Positions 37,606 through 45,544 of a DNA stretch of 52,923 nt are shown piece after piece (the first letter of the stretch is position 1; every line of letters begins with the position of its first letter). Source of the DNA: Streptacidiphilus melanogenes (GTDB lineage Bacteria; Actinomycetota; Actinomycetes; Streptomycetales; Streptomycetaceae); NCBI RefSeq assembly GCF_000787835.1, contig NZ_BBPP01000001.1, positions 379,626-432,548 of the forward strand. The letters are read 5' to 3'. The position numbers were made by a program, and so were the translations under genes. The notes under the pieces were generated by a model that was given only the letters and a program-made list of their open reading frames with translations, was not told the origin of the DNA and made no database searches.

Positions 37606-38229
37606 TCAGCCCGGCGGACGGCTCACCAGGTGCGCGAAGACCACGACATTGCCCAGGTAGCCCTTCCCGGCCTGGTATCCGCCGCCGCAGGTGATCAGCC
37701 GCAGCGCGGCGATGGACGTGGCCCCGTAGACCTCCTTGTCCGGGAACTTGTCCTTCGCGAAGACCTGCACGCTGTCGACCAGGAACACCGCCGTGCGCCG
37801 GTCGGCGCGGACCACGTCGACCGTGTCGCCCTGCGCGAGCGAGCCGAGGCCGTAGAAGACCGCGGGGCCACGGCCGTTGTCGACGTGGCCCGCGATGATC
37901 GCGGGCCCGGCCGCGCCGGGCACGGTGCCGTCCGCGTACCAGCCGGCCAGGTTCCTGCGTGACTCCGGCGGCGGCACGAGGTGCCCCGCGCGGTCCAGGG
38001 AGAGGGCCGTGAGCGGCGCGTCGACGCCGATGGAGGGGATGCGGACGCGCAACGGCAGTGCGGCGGGCAGCGGGGGAGCGGGACGGTCCTGATCCGCGTA
38101 CCAGTACACGCCGTTGGTGCCTGCGGCGCTCGCGTCGGGCTGCGGCGGACCGCCGCCGAGGCCCCGGCCGGCGATCACCAGACCGAGGACCAGCACGGCC
38201 TTGGCGGCCAGCCGGGTGCTACCGCCCAT
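37606..38229 (-). CDS. Class F-like sortase
   Basis: A 207-residue membrane-anchored transpeptidase-type protein. An N-terminal helix (about 8-26) precedes a sortase core with VRIPSIGVDAPL, the catalytic histidine H115 (IIAGHVD) and cysteine C181 (LRLITCGGGY). The catalytic arginine that normally follows the Cys before the last strand is not obvious (the segment reads GYLGNVVVFAHL). AAGGAG lies 6 bases before ATG 38229. The upstream gene ends 24 bases away on the same strand and encodes a secreted protein with a C-terminal helix and Arg tail, a likely substrate or partner. Confidence 0.85.
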   Translation of the reverse strand: MGGSTRLAAKAVLVLGLVIAGRGLGGGPPQPDASAAGTNGVYWYADQDRPAPPLPAALPLRVRIPSIGVDAPLTALSLDRAGHLVPPPESRRNLAGWYADGTVPGAAGPAIIAGHVDNGRGPAVFYGLGSLAQGDTVDVVRADRRTAVFLVDSVQVFAKDKFPDKEVYGATSIAALRLITCGGGYQAGKGYLGNVVVFAHLVSRPPG

Positions 38230-38253
38230 CCACCGCTCCTTCCGGCGTGGGGA

Positions 38254-38985
38254 TCAGGCCGCGCCGCCGCGCCGGCGGCCGAGGAGGAGCGCACCGCCCG
38301 CCGCTCCGGCCAGCCCCAGGCCGATGGCCACCTGCGTGGTGCTGCCCGGGTCGATGCTGCCGCCGACGCCGGTGTGCACCGGCCCGTGCGGATGGTGGTC
38401 GTCCTGGCGTCCGTGGACCTCGATGGTCCCGCGGAAGGTCGACCGCGAGGTGTTCCGCTCCTGGCAGGCTCCGGAGACGCTGTACTCGCCGGGCTTGACG
38501 TCCTGGCTGATCGTGGCCGACCCGGAGAAGAGGCCCGGCTGACCGGGCATCGGGTGCAGCCGCACGGACGTGACGAAGGCCATCGAGGAGACCAGGGTCG
38601 GGCTCGGCGTGCCGAAGGACCTGGCGCTGCAGTTGACCACCAGCCCGACCGTCCCGCCGGGGGCGACCTCCTCCGGGCTGATCGAGATGTCCGCGCCGTT
38701 CGCGCCGCTGGTCGGGTGGTCGGAGCCGCCCCCGCCGCTCCAGCCTCCGCCCCCGCTGCCACCACCGCTCTCGCCTCCGCTCCCGCCGCCGGTCCAACCC
38801 CCGCTGCCGCCTCCGCCTTCGCTGGGCTGCGCGGCGGGTGAGTCGGTCGCGTCGGGCACCGGGGGATCGGCCTGGGCCGCCAGGGCGGCCGGGGCGAGGG
38901 CGAGCAGCGAGCCGCAGGCGAGTAGGAAGGCCGCGCCGAGCGACGCGGCGGCCGTCCGAGGGGTTCTGTGCGGCATGCGGGGCAT
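38254..38985 (-). CDS. Surface protein with C-terminal membrane anchor, sortase partner
   Basis: A 243-residue secreted protein: signal peptide (about residues 1-36, ending AALA), a Gly/Ser-rich linker with a WTGGGSGG style (about 55-90), and a beta-rich domain with two cysteines (VVNCSA and SGACQE). The C-terminal helix (about 218-235) is followed by GRRRGGAA. The helix plus positive tail has the shape of a cell-wall sorting signal, but no LPXTG or LAXTG pentapeptide is visible; DPGSTTQ stands in its place. GGAGG lies 6 bases before ATG 38985. It is co-transcribed with the sortase. Confidence 0.8.
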   Translation of the reverse strand: MPRMPHRTPRTAAASLGAAFLLACGSLLALAPAALAAQADPPVPDATDSPAAQPSEGGGGSGGWTGGGSGGESGGGSGGGGWSGGGGSDHPTSGANGADISISPEEVAPGGTVGLVVNCSARSFGTPSPTLVSSMAFVTSVRLHPMPGQPGLFSGSATISQDVKPGEYSVSGACQERNTSRSTFRGTIEVHGRQDDHHPHGPVHTGVGGSIDPGSTTQVAIGLGLAGAAGGALLLGRRRGGAA

Positions 38986-39088
38986 CCGGCACCTCCGGGC
39001 GTCGGGTGCGGACCTCGGGCGTCGTGCCCGGGTACAGGGGGACACACCGCGACTGTCTCGGCGGGGATTATCACCGTCCGTATGCGGC

Positions 39089-39117
39089 TTGTAGCGTTCC
39101 GGTCATACAATTAATTC
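39089..39117 (+). promoter_or_regulatory. Possible promoter of the MDR oxidoreductase
   Basis: TTGTAG (39089-39094) and TAATTC (39112-39117) are 17 bases apart in an unusually AT-rich block; TACAAT at 39106 is an alternative -10 box. Confidence 0.3.
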
Positions 39118-39188
39118 GAATGAACCAGTGCTTCGGCGTGTCGGGCGCATCGGGGAACAACCCCCGCGCGCCGCCGGTTCGCTCGACC

Positions 39189-40199
39189 ATGAAGGCAATC
39201 GTGTACGAGCGCAGCGGTGGTTCCGACGTCCTGTCCCTGACCGACCGTCCCGTTCCCGAGCCCGGGCCGGGCGAGGTGCGGGTGAAGGTGGCTTTCTCGG
39301 GGGTCAACCCGACCGACTGGAAGTCCCGTACGAACGCGCAGCCGGGTGCGGGCGCGCCGCAGGTGCCGAACCAGGACGGCTCGGGCGTCGTCGACGCCGT
39401 CGGCCCCGGGGTGGACGCCGCGCGCGTCGGGGAACGGGTGTGGATCTGGGAGGCCGCGTGGCAGCGCACGGACGGCACGGCCCAGGAGTACGTCGTCCTG
39501 CCGGCCCGTCAGGCCGTTCCGCTCCCGGCGCACGCCTCGCTGGAGCTCGGCGCCGGCCTCGGCATCCCCGCGATGACCGCGCACCGCGCCCTCACCCTCG
39601 CCGAGGGCGGGCCCGTGCGCCTCGCCCCCGGCGTGCTGGCCGACCGGACCGTCCTGGTGGCCGGCGGCGCGGGCGCCGTCGGCAACGCCGCGATCCAGCT
39701 GGCGCGTTGGGCGGGCGCGACGGTGCTGACCACCGTCAGCGGCCCGGAGAAGGCGAAGCTCGCGGAGGCCGCGGGCGCGCACCACGTCGTCGACTACCGC
39801 GCGCAGGACGCCGCCTCCGCGATCCGTGCTCTGGCACCCGAGGGGGTCGACCTCGTTGTGGAAGTCGCCCCCACGGCCAACGTCGCCCTGGACCTCGCCG
39901 TGCTGGCCCCCAACGGCACGGTGGCCTTCTACGCGGACGGCAGCGGCCCGGAGGTGACGATCCCGGTCCGCGACTCGATGTTCCGCAACCTGCGGTGGCT
40001 GGGCATCCTCGTCTACACCATCCCCGACGCGGCGAAGCTCGCGGCGGTCGCCGCGATCAGCGACGCGGTGGCGGCAGGCGCGCTCCGCGGCGGCGAGCAG
40101 GCGGGCCTCCCCTGGCACCACTACCCGCTGCCGCGGACGGCCGACGCCCACGACGCGGTCCAGTCCGGCGCGGTGGGCAAGGTGCTGATCGACCTGTAG
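39189..40199 (+). CDS. Zinc-independent MDR oxidoreductase (quinone oxidoreductase-like)
   Basis: A 336-residue NADPH-dependent medium-chain reductase. The N-terminal GroES-like half contains KVAFSGVNPTDWKSR and NQDGSGVVDAVGPGV. The Rossmann half has the nucleotide motif VAGGAGAVGNAAIQLA (near residue 155). The catalytic zinc ligands of alcohol dehydrogenases are absent, placing it with zeta-crystallin-type quinone or enone reductases. No clear ribosome site precedes the ATG. The gap from the divergent surface-protein gene contains the AT-rich block TACAATTAATTCGAATG. Confidence 0.88.
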   Translation: MKAIVYERSGGSDVLSLTDRPVPEPGPGEVRVKVAFSGVNPTDWKSRTNAQPGAGAPQVPNQDGSGVVDAVGPGVDAARVGERVWIWEAAWQRTDGTAQEYVVLPARQAVPLPAHASLELGAGLGIPAMTAHRALTLAEGGPVRLAPGVLADRTVLVAGGAGAVGNAAIQLARWAGATVLTTVSGPEKAKLAEAAGAHHVVDYRAQDAASAIRALAPEGVDLVVEVAPTANVALDLAVLAPNGTVAFYADGSGPEVTIPVRDSMFRNLRWLGILVYTIPDAAKLAAVAAISDAVAAGALRGGEQAGLPWHHYPLPRTADAHDAVQSGAVGKVLIDL

Positions 40200-40276
40200 T
40201 CGCGGCTCCCTCAGGAGCTCACGGTCACGACGATGCCCTCCGATGTCGCTGCTGCTCCTGATGGGCAGGAAGTCGC

Positions 40277-40645
40277 CTAGAGGCTTCGTTCCGCGGCGCT
40301 GCGTTCGACGCAGAACTCGTTGCCCTCCGGGTCCGAAAGGACGACCCAGCCCGTGCCGTCGGGATTGCGGCGGTCGTCCACCAGGGTCGCGCCGAGGCCG
40401 ACGACGCGGGTGACCTCCTCGTCGCGGGAGCGGTCCCGCGGCTGGAGGTCGAGGTGGACCCGGTTCTTGCCGGACTTCGCCTCCGGGACGGTGACGAAGA
40501 GGAGCCCGGCTCCCTCGATGAGGGCCATCTCGTCGCCGGGGTGGTCGTCATCGGCGAGCAGGAGGTCCAGCACCTGGGACCAGAAGGACGCGAGGGCGTA
40601 GGGATCGAGGCTGTCGATCGTCACATGGCGTACGGATGAGGTCAT
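40277..40645 (-). CDS. VOC (glyoxalase/dioxygenase-fold) protein
   Basis: A 122-residue single-module protein of the vicinal oxygen chelate superfamily. It starts VRHVTIDSLDPYALASFWSQVL and has VHLDLQPRD and a terminal DPEGNEFCVE strand, as in actinobacterial 'glyoxalase-like' proteins. The H and E positions (VRHVT, NRVHLDL, NEFCVE) could bind metal. The substrate is unknown. It converges with the oxidoreductase gene (77 bases between stops). Confidence 0.88.
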   Translation of the reverse strand: MTSSVRHVTIDSLDPYALASFWSQVLDLLLADDDHPGDEMALIEGAGLLFVTVPEAKSGKNRVHLDLQPRDRSRDEEVTRVVGLGATLVDDRRNPDGTGWVVLSDPEGNEFCVERSAAERSL

Positions 40646-40678
40646 GTGACGGATTCTCGCCCGCCGGGAGGGCTCTCC

Positions 40679-41107
40679 TCAGCTGAATTCCGCGTTGAAG
40701 CGCGCCAGCAACCGCGCCAGCGTCGCCAGGTCCTGCTCCTCCCAGGTCGACAGCCGGCCGTGGAGGGTGTCGCGGCGCTGTGTGCGCGCGGCGAGGACCC
40801 GGGTGAGGCCCTCGGGGGTGAGTTCCAGCAGGTGGGCGCGGCCGTCCTCGGGGTCGGGGCGACGGGCGACCAGACCGAGGCTCTCCAGGCAGGTGAGCTG
40901 GCGGCCCGCCGTGGCCTTGCCGATGTGGAAGTACGCCGCCAGCTCGCTGGGGCGGCTCGGGCCGGTCTCCTCCAGGCGGGCGAGGAAGGCGTAGTGGCCG
41001 GGCTCCAGGCCGGGGTGGACGGCCTCGGCGAGCTCGTGGGAGAGGGCGCGTCCGCGGCGGAACAGCACGCCGAGCTCCTGCTCGATCTCCTCGATGGCCT
41101 TGCTCAC
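40679..41107 (-). CDS. MarR-family regulator
   Basis: A 142-residue winged-helix regulator. The HTH is RPSELAAYFHIGKATAGRQL (near residues 53-72) and the wing is RPDPEDGRAHLLELTPEG. The GTG at 41107 is preceded by AAGG about 10 bases upstream. It lies 56 bases after the DHA2 exporter on the same strand, so the exporter and regulator form one operon, probably autoregulated through the sites at 42807-42847. Confidence 0.9.
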   Translation of the reverse strand: MSKAIEEIEQELGVLFRRGRALSHELAEAVHPGLEPGHYAFLARLEETGPSRPSELAAYFHIGKATAGRQLTCLESLGLVARRPDPEDGRAHLLELTPEGLTRVLAARTQRRDTLHGRLSTWEEQDLATLARLLARFNAEFS

Positions 41108-41163
41108 CGTGCCGCCCGCCTTCCGTGCCGCTTCCGTGCCGCCTGTTTGGGCTTTCGCGCCGC

Positions 41164-42756
41164 TCAGTTCGTCGCGCTGACAGTATTCTCCGCCGTGGCG
41201 GGGGTGTTGGACGCCACCGGCGCCGCGGTCGAGGTGCGCAGCGGGACCTCCTTGATGAAGACGATCGCCAGCGTCGCCAGCGCAGCGAAGGGCGCGGCGT
41301 AGAGGAAGACGTCGCCGATGCCGTGGCCGAAGGAGTCCTCGACGACGCCCCGGACCGGGACCGGGAGGGCGGAGAGCTTCGGGACGCCGCCGTCGCCCGC
41401 GGCGGCGTGGATGCCGAGCCGTGCCAGGCCGTCCTCGGTGTAGCGGGTGACCTTGGTGGACATCAGCGAGCCGAGCGCGGAGACGCCGACCGCGCCGCCG
41501 AGGGTCCGCATGAAGGCCACGACGGCGCTGGCTGCGCCCAGCTCCTGCGGGCGGACCTGGTTCTGCACGGACAGCACCAGGTTCTGCATCGTCATGCCGA
41601 GGCCGGAGCCGACCAGGAACATGTACAGCGCGAGCAGCCAGTAGTCGCTGTCCGCGCGGGCGCTGCCGAGCAGCGCCACGCCCGCGACGGTGAGCACGCC
41701 GCCCAGGACCAGGATCGCCTTCCAGCGGCCGGTGCGGGTGATGATGCGGCCGGAGACCATCGAGACGACGGCCAGGCCGAGGATCATCGGCAGCGTCATG
41801 ATGCCCGCCATGGTCGGCGAGTCGTCGCGGGCCAGCTGGAAGAACTGGCTGAGGAAGGTGGTGCCGGTGTACATCGCCACGCCGATCAGCAGCGAGGCGG
41901 TGACGGCCAGTGCGATCGTGCGGCTGCGGAACAGGTGCAGCGGGACGATCGGCTCGCTCGCCCGCCGCTCCGCGAGCAGGAACACCGCGCCGAGGACGAC
42001 GGCGCCGCCGACCATGGCTCCGGTCTGCCAGGAGACCCAGGCGTACTTGTCCCCCGCGAAGGAGACCCAGACCAGCAGCAGCGAGACGGCGGCGGTGACC
42101 AGGCCGGCGCCCAGCCAGTCGACCTTCACCTGACGCCTGGTCACCGGCAGGTGCAGCGTTTTCTGCAGCACGACCAGGGCGGCGACGGCGAACGGCACGC
42201 CGACGTAGAAGCACCAGCGCCAGCCGAGCCAGGAGGTGTCCACGATCGCGCCGCCGACCAGCGGGCCGCCGATGGTGCCGAGGGCGAAGACGCCGCCCAT
42301 GTAGCCGGAGTACCGGCCGCGCTCGCGCGGCGGGACCATGATCGCCAGGATGGTCTGCGTCAGCGCGGTCAGCGCGCCGGCTCCGATGCCCTGCACCGCG
42401 CGGGCGGCGATCAGCATGCCCGCGTTCTGGGAGAGCCCGGCGATGCAGGAGCCGACGACGTAGATGACCAGGCCGATCTGGATGAGCAGCTTCTTGCTCA
42501 TCAGGTCGGCGAGCTTGCCCCAGATCGGCGTGGAGACGGTCATCGCGAGCAGCGTCGCGGTGATCACCCAGGTGTAGGCGGTCTGGCTTGCGTGCAGGTC
42601 GGCGATGATCGTCGGCAGGGCGTTCGACACGATCGTCGACGACAGGATCGCGACGAACAGGCCCAGCAGCAGGCCGGTCAGTGCCTCCATGATCTGCCGG
42701 TGACTCATCGGCTCGCCTGGCGCGGCGGTGTGGCTGCGTACCGAGTGCTTGCCCAC
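41164..42756 (-). CDS. DHA2-family MFS exporter, MarR-linked
   Basis: A 530-residue drug exporter with about 14 hydrophobic segments. Motif A reads GKLADLMSKKLLIQIG, and motif C is GGPLVGGAIVD. The start is GTG 42756; a second in-frame ATG at 42708 is possible. The upstream sequence contains a good -10/-35 pair embedded in two matching inverted sites, suggesting repression by the co-transcribed MarR protein. Confidence 0.92.
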   Translation of the reverse strand: MGKHSVRSHTAAPGEPMSHRQIMEALTGLLLGLFVAILSSTIVSNALPTIIADLHASQTAYTWVITATLLAMTVSTPIWGKLADLMSKKLLIQIGLVIYVVGSCIAGLSQNAGMLIAARAVQGIGAGALTALTQTILAIMVPPRERGRYSGYMGGVFALGTIGGPLVGGAIVDTSWLGWRWCFYVGVPFAVAALVVLQKTLHLPVTRRQVKVDWLGAGLVTAAVSLLLVWVSFAGDKYAWVSWQTGAMVGGAVVLGAVFLLAERRASEPIVPLHLFRSRTIALAVTASLLIGVAMYTGTTFLSQFFQLARDDSPTMAGIMTLPMILGLAVVSMVSGRIITRTGRWKAILVLGGVLTVAGVALLGSARADSDYWLLALYMFLVGSGLGMTMQNLVLSVQNQVRPQELGAASAVVAFMRTLGGAVGVSALGSLMSTKVTRYTEDGLARLGIHAAAGDGGVPKLSALPVPVRGVVEDSFGHGIGDVFLYAAPFAALATLAIVFIKEVPLRTSTAAPVASNTPATAENTVSATN

Positions 42757-42806
42757 GGTGTTCTTCTTCCCTCTCGGATCCGCCGACGGCGGCAGCGTCC
42801 AGTTGA

Positions 42807-42847
42807 TTGCTCAGGGCAACCATATCCCCATTGCTTGCTAAACGCAA
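42807..42847 (-). promoter_or_regulatory. Promoter of the exporter-marR operon with two TTGC-N5-GCAA sites
   Basis: On the minus strand, TTGCGT (42847-42842) and TATGGT (42824-42819) are 17 bases apart. Two half-symmetric sites, TTGCTCAGGGCAA (42807-42819) and TTGCTAAACGCAA (42835-42847), overlap the -10 and -35 ends with centres 28 bases apart. Confidence 0.65.
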
Positions 42848-42865
42848 CCAACTGGAGGGAAGGCG

Positions 42866-42889
42866 GGGGCGCGGGAGAGCCCGCGCCCC
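42866..42889 (-). terminator. Hairpin after the MBL-hydrolase gene
   Basis: GGGGCGCGGG and CCCGCGCCCC pair perfectly around AGAG, 16 bases beyond the stop of the minus-strand gene at 42906 and just upstream of the next operon's promoter. Confidence 0.7.
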
Positions 42890-42905
42890 TGGAGTGAGAT
42901 GCCCG

Positions 42906-43766
42906 CTAGGCGGAGAGATGCAGGTAGGCGCGCTTGATCGCGTGCCGCAGGTGCTCGCGGTCGTAGGGCCAGTCCCCGGTCTTCAGGGCTTCGTCCAGCG
43001 GGACGCCGGCGGCGTGGAGCGACCGGCACGTGTCCGCGACAGCGGCGAGTGCGTCGCGCTGGGCCGCGACGAAGGAGGTGTCCGTGGTCGCGCCGTGACC
43101 GGGAACGAAGCGGGTGCCGGGGCCCGCCAGGGCGAGCGCCGCGTCGAGGGTGGCGGCCCAGTCGAGGGGGAACGAGTCGGGGCCGAAGGCCGGGTCGCCG
43201 CTCTCCTCCAGCAGATCGCCCATCAGCAGCACGTCCGCGTCGGGCACGTGGAGCACCAGATCGCCGTCCGTGTGGCCGCGGCCGAGCCGGCGCATCCGGA
43301 CCACCCGGCCGTCACCCAGATCCAGGTCGTGGCCGTCTCGGACGACGTTCTCCGGGACGTGCTCCTCCAGCTCGGCGAGCTTCGCCCGCCACTCCTCGCT
43401 CTCCGCCGCGAGGGCCTTCCTGAGCCTCATCATGTCCGGGTCGTCGTCCGCGCCGCGCATCGCAGCGACCATCTGGGCGCTGCCGAAGAACCGCGCCGGA
43501 GGAACCTGCCGGGGCGCGGCGAACTCCGCGTTGCCCCACACGTGGTCGAAGTGGTCGTGGGTGTTGACCACCCAGCGCACCGGCGCGGACGAGATCTGCC
43601 GCAGCTGCTCGCGCAGCTCGCGCGCCTCCGCGAGGCTGCAGCGGGTGTCGACGACCATGAGGCCGTCCGTGCCCGCGACGACGGTCACGGTCACGTCGTA
43701 CGGGTCGTAGCGGCGCTGGAAGACCCGGTCGCCGACCTCGACCCACGCCGTCCTGGCATCCGTCAT
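42906..43766 (-). CDS. Metallo-beta-lactamase-fold hydrolase
   Basis: A 286-residue MBL-superfamily protein with the zinc motif H-x-H-x-DH (NTHDHFDH, residues 69-75), a later GRGHTDGDLVLH and MGDLLEE, and a final PGHG. It is not close to true beta-lactamases; the substrate is unknown. The ATG at 43766 is 4 bases after the upstream exporter's stop, so the two genes are translationally coupled and perhaps act on the same compound. Confidence 0.9.
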   Translation of the reverse strand: MTDARTAWVEVGDRVFQRRYDPYDVTVTVVAGTDGLMVVDTRCSLAEARELREQLRQISSAPVRWVVNTHDHFDHVWGNAEFAAPRQVPPARFFGSAQMVAAMRGADDDPDMMRLRKALAAESEEWRAKLAELEEHVPENVVRDGHDLDLGDGRVVRMRRLGRGHTDGDLVLHVPDADVLLMGDLLEESGDPAFGPDSFPLDWAATLDAALALAGPGTRFVPGHGATTDTSFVAAQRDALAAVADTCRSLHAAGVPLDEALKTGDWPYDREHLRHAIKRAYLHLSA

Positions 43767-43770
43767 CTCG

Positions 43771-45450
43771 TCAGTCCCCCTCGGCGGTCGGGAAGCGCTT
43801 CGGCGTCACTGTAGCGAGGAAGATCACAGCCAGGGCGGCGGCCGCGGCCGCGCCGAGGTAGACGTGCCCGACCGCGCTCGCCAGGGCGTGGCGCAGGTAG
43901 TCCGTGGCCGCACCGCCGAGGCTGCCGCCGTGCAGCAGCGCGGAGGCGGTCTTGTCGAGGCCCTGCGGCAGCGCGCCGCGCAGCGCGGGCGGTGCGCTGT
44001 GCAGACGGTCGGTCAGCGTCGCGTTGGCGATGACGGCGAAGAGCACGCCGCCGACGCTCTGGCCGACCTGGCGGCAGAACAGCACCGAGGCCGTCGCCGT
44101 GCCGCGCTCGTGCCAGGGCACGCTGCTCTGCACGCCGACGATCAGCGGCAGCTGGAACAGGCCGAGCCCGGCCCCGAGCAGCAGCATCAGCAGCGCCGGC
44201 TCCCAGGCGGGTCCGCGGTAGGGGAGGAAGGGGAAGGCAGCCAGCAGCACGGTCCCGACGCAGGAGCCGATCAGCGCGGTGTCGCGGAAGCCGATGTGCC
44301 GGTAGAGGCGGTTGGACAGCGCCGCGGAGGTCGGCCAGCTGAGCGTCCAGACGGAGAGGACGAATCCCGCCGCGACGGGCGAGAGCCCGAGCACGGACTG
44401 CGCGTAGGTCGGCAGGAAGACCATCGGGGCGATCATCAGCACGCCCAGGCAGCCCAACGCCAGGTTGACCCCGGCGATCACGGGGCGGCGCCAGACCCAG
44501 CCCGGCATGATCGGGTCCTCGGCCCGGCGCTCCAGGACGAAGGTGACCACGCCCGCGACGACGGATCCGGCGAACACCGCCATGCTCGGCGCGGACAGCC
44601 ACGGCCAGGCCACGCCGCCCTGGACCAGAGCGAACAGCAGCAGGCCGGTGGCGGCGAAGAGGCCCAGCGCGCCCGCCCAGTCGATCCGCGACCGGCTGCC
44701 CGGCACGACGTGCGCCTCCCGCAGGTGCCGCTTGAGCAGCACGAGCGCGACCAGGCCGACGGGCAGGTTGATCAGGAAGATCCACCGCCAGCTGGCGTAC
44801 CCCGCGAGCAGTCCGCCGATCGCCGGGCCGAGGACGGCGGAGGAGGCCCACACCGTGGAGAGCGCCGCCTGGATCTTCGGCCGCCGTTCCAGCGGGTAGA
44901 GGTCGGCGGCGAGGGTCTGCACCGTCCCCTGGATCGCACCGCCGCCGAGGCCCTGCACCACCCGGAACGCGATGAGCGCGCCCATGGACCAGGCTCCGGC
45001 GCACAGCAGCGAGCCGAGCAGGAAGAGCGCGGAGCCGACCAGCAGCACCGGCTTGCGTCCGCGGGCGTCGGCCAGCTTGCCGTAGATCGGCAGGGTGACG
45101 GTGACGGCGAGGAGGTAGCCGGAGAACAGCCAGGAGAAGAAGCTGAAGCCGCCGAGTTCGCCGACGATCTGCGGTACGGCGGTCGACACGCAGGCGGAGT
45201 CGAGGGCGACAAGCGCCATCGAGAGCATCAGCGCGGCGACCACGAGGCGGCGGCGCGTCGCGGTGGCCGCGGCGGGCGCCGCGGCAGCCGGCTTCGGCGG
45301 CGTCGCCTTCGTCGCTGCGGAGTTCGGTGCGACGGGTGCGTCGGGTGTGTTCGGCGTGGACTCGGTCGCCTCGGTGCCGCCGTCGCCGCCGGTACTGCCT
45401 GCGGCGTCGCTGTCCGTGGACCCGGTGGATTCCGTGGACCCCGTGGACAT
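43771..45450 (-). CDS. DHA2-family MFS exporter, linked to an MBL hydrolase
   Basis: A 559-residue exporter. About 65 N-terminal residues are Ser/Thr/Gly/Ala-rich low complexity (GSTESTGSTDSD), an unusual addition. The first membrane helix begins RRLVVAALMLSMALVALDSACVSTA, in which LD(S) is motif D1. Motif A reads YGKLADARGRKPVLLVG. About 14 membrane helices are expected. GGGAG lies 6-7 bases before ATG 45450. No regulator is adjacent. Confidence 0.92.
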   Translation of the reverse strand: MSTGSTESTGSTDSDAAGSTGGDGGTEATESTPNTPDAPVAPNSAATKATPPKPAAAAPAAATATRRRLVVAALMLSMALVALDSACVSTAVPQIVGELGGFSFFSWLFSGYLLAVTVTLPIYGKLADARGRKPVLLVGSALFLLGSLLCAGAWSMGALIAFRVVQGLGGGAIQGTVQTLAADLYPLERRPKIQAALSTVWASSAVLGPAIGGLLAGYASWRWIFLINLPVGLVALVLLKRHLREAHVVPGSRSRIDWAGALGLFAATGLLLFALVQGGVAWPWLSAPSMAVFAGSVVAGVVTFVLERRAEDPIMPGWVWRRPVIAGVNLALGCLGVLMIAPMVFLPTYAQSVLGLSPVAAGFVLSVWTLSWPTSAALSNRLYRHIGFRDTALIGSCVGTVLLAAFPFLPYRGPAWEPALLMLLLGAGLGLFQLPLIVGVQSSVPWHERGTATASVLFCRQVGQSVGGVLFAVIANATLTDRLHSAPPALRGALPQGLDKTASALLHGGSLGGAATDYLRHALASAVGHVYLGAAAAAALAVIFLATVTPKRFPTAEGD

Positions 45451-45544
45451 GGCCGATCTCCCTCCCTGCGTCCGCTCCCCGCCGGGATCACCCTCTCACG
45501 GGGCCGACGCGGGCGGAGCAGGGATTCTGCGGAGCGGACGGGGG

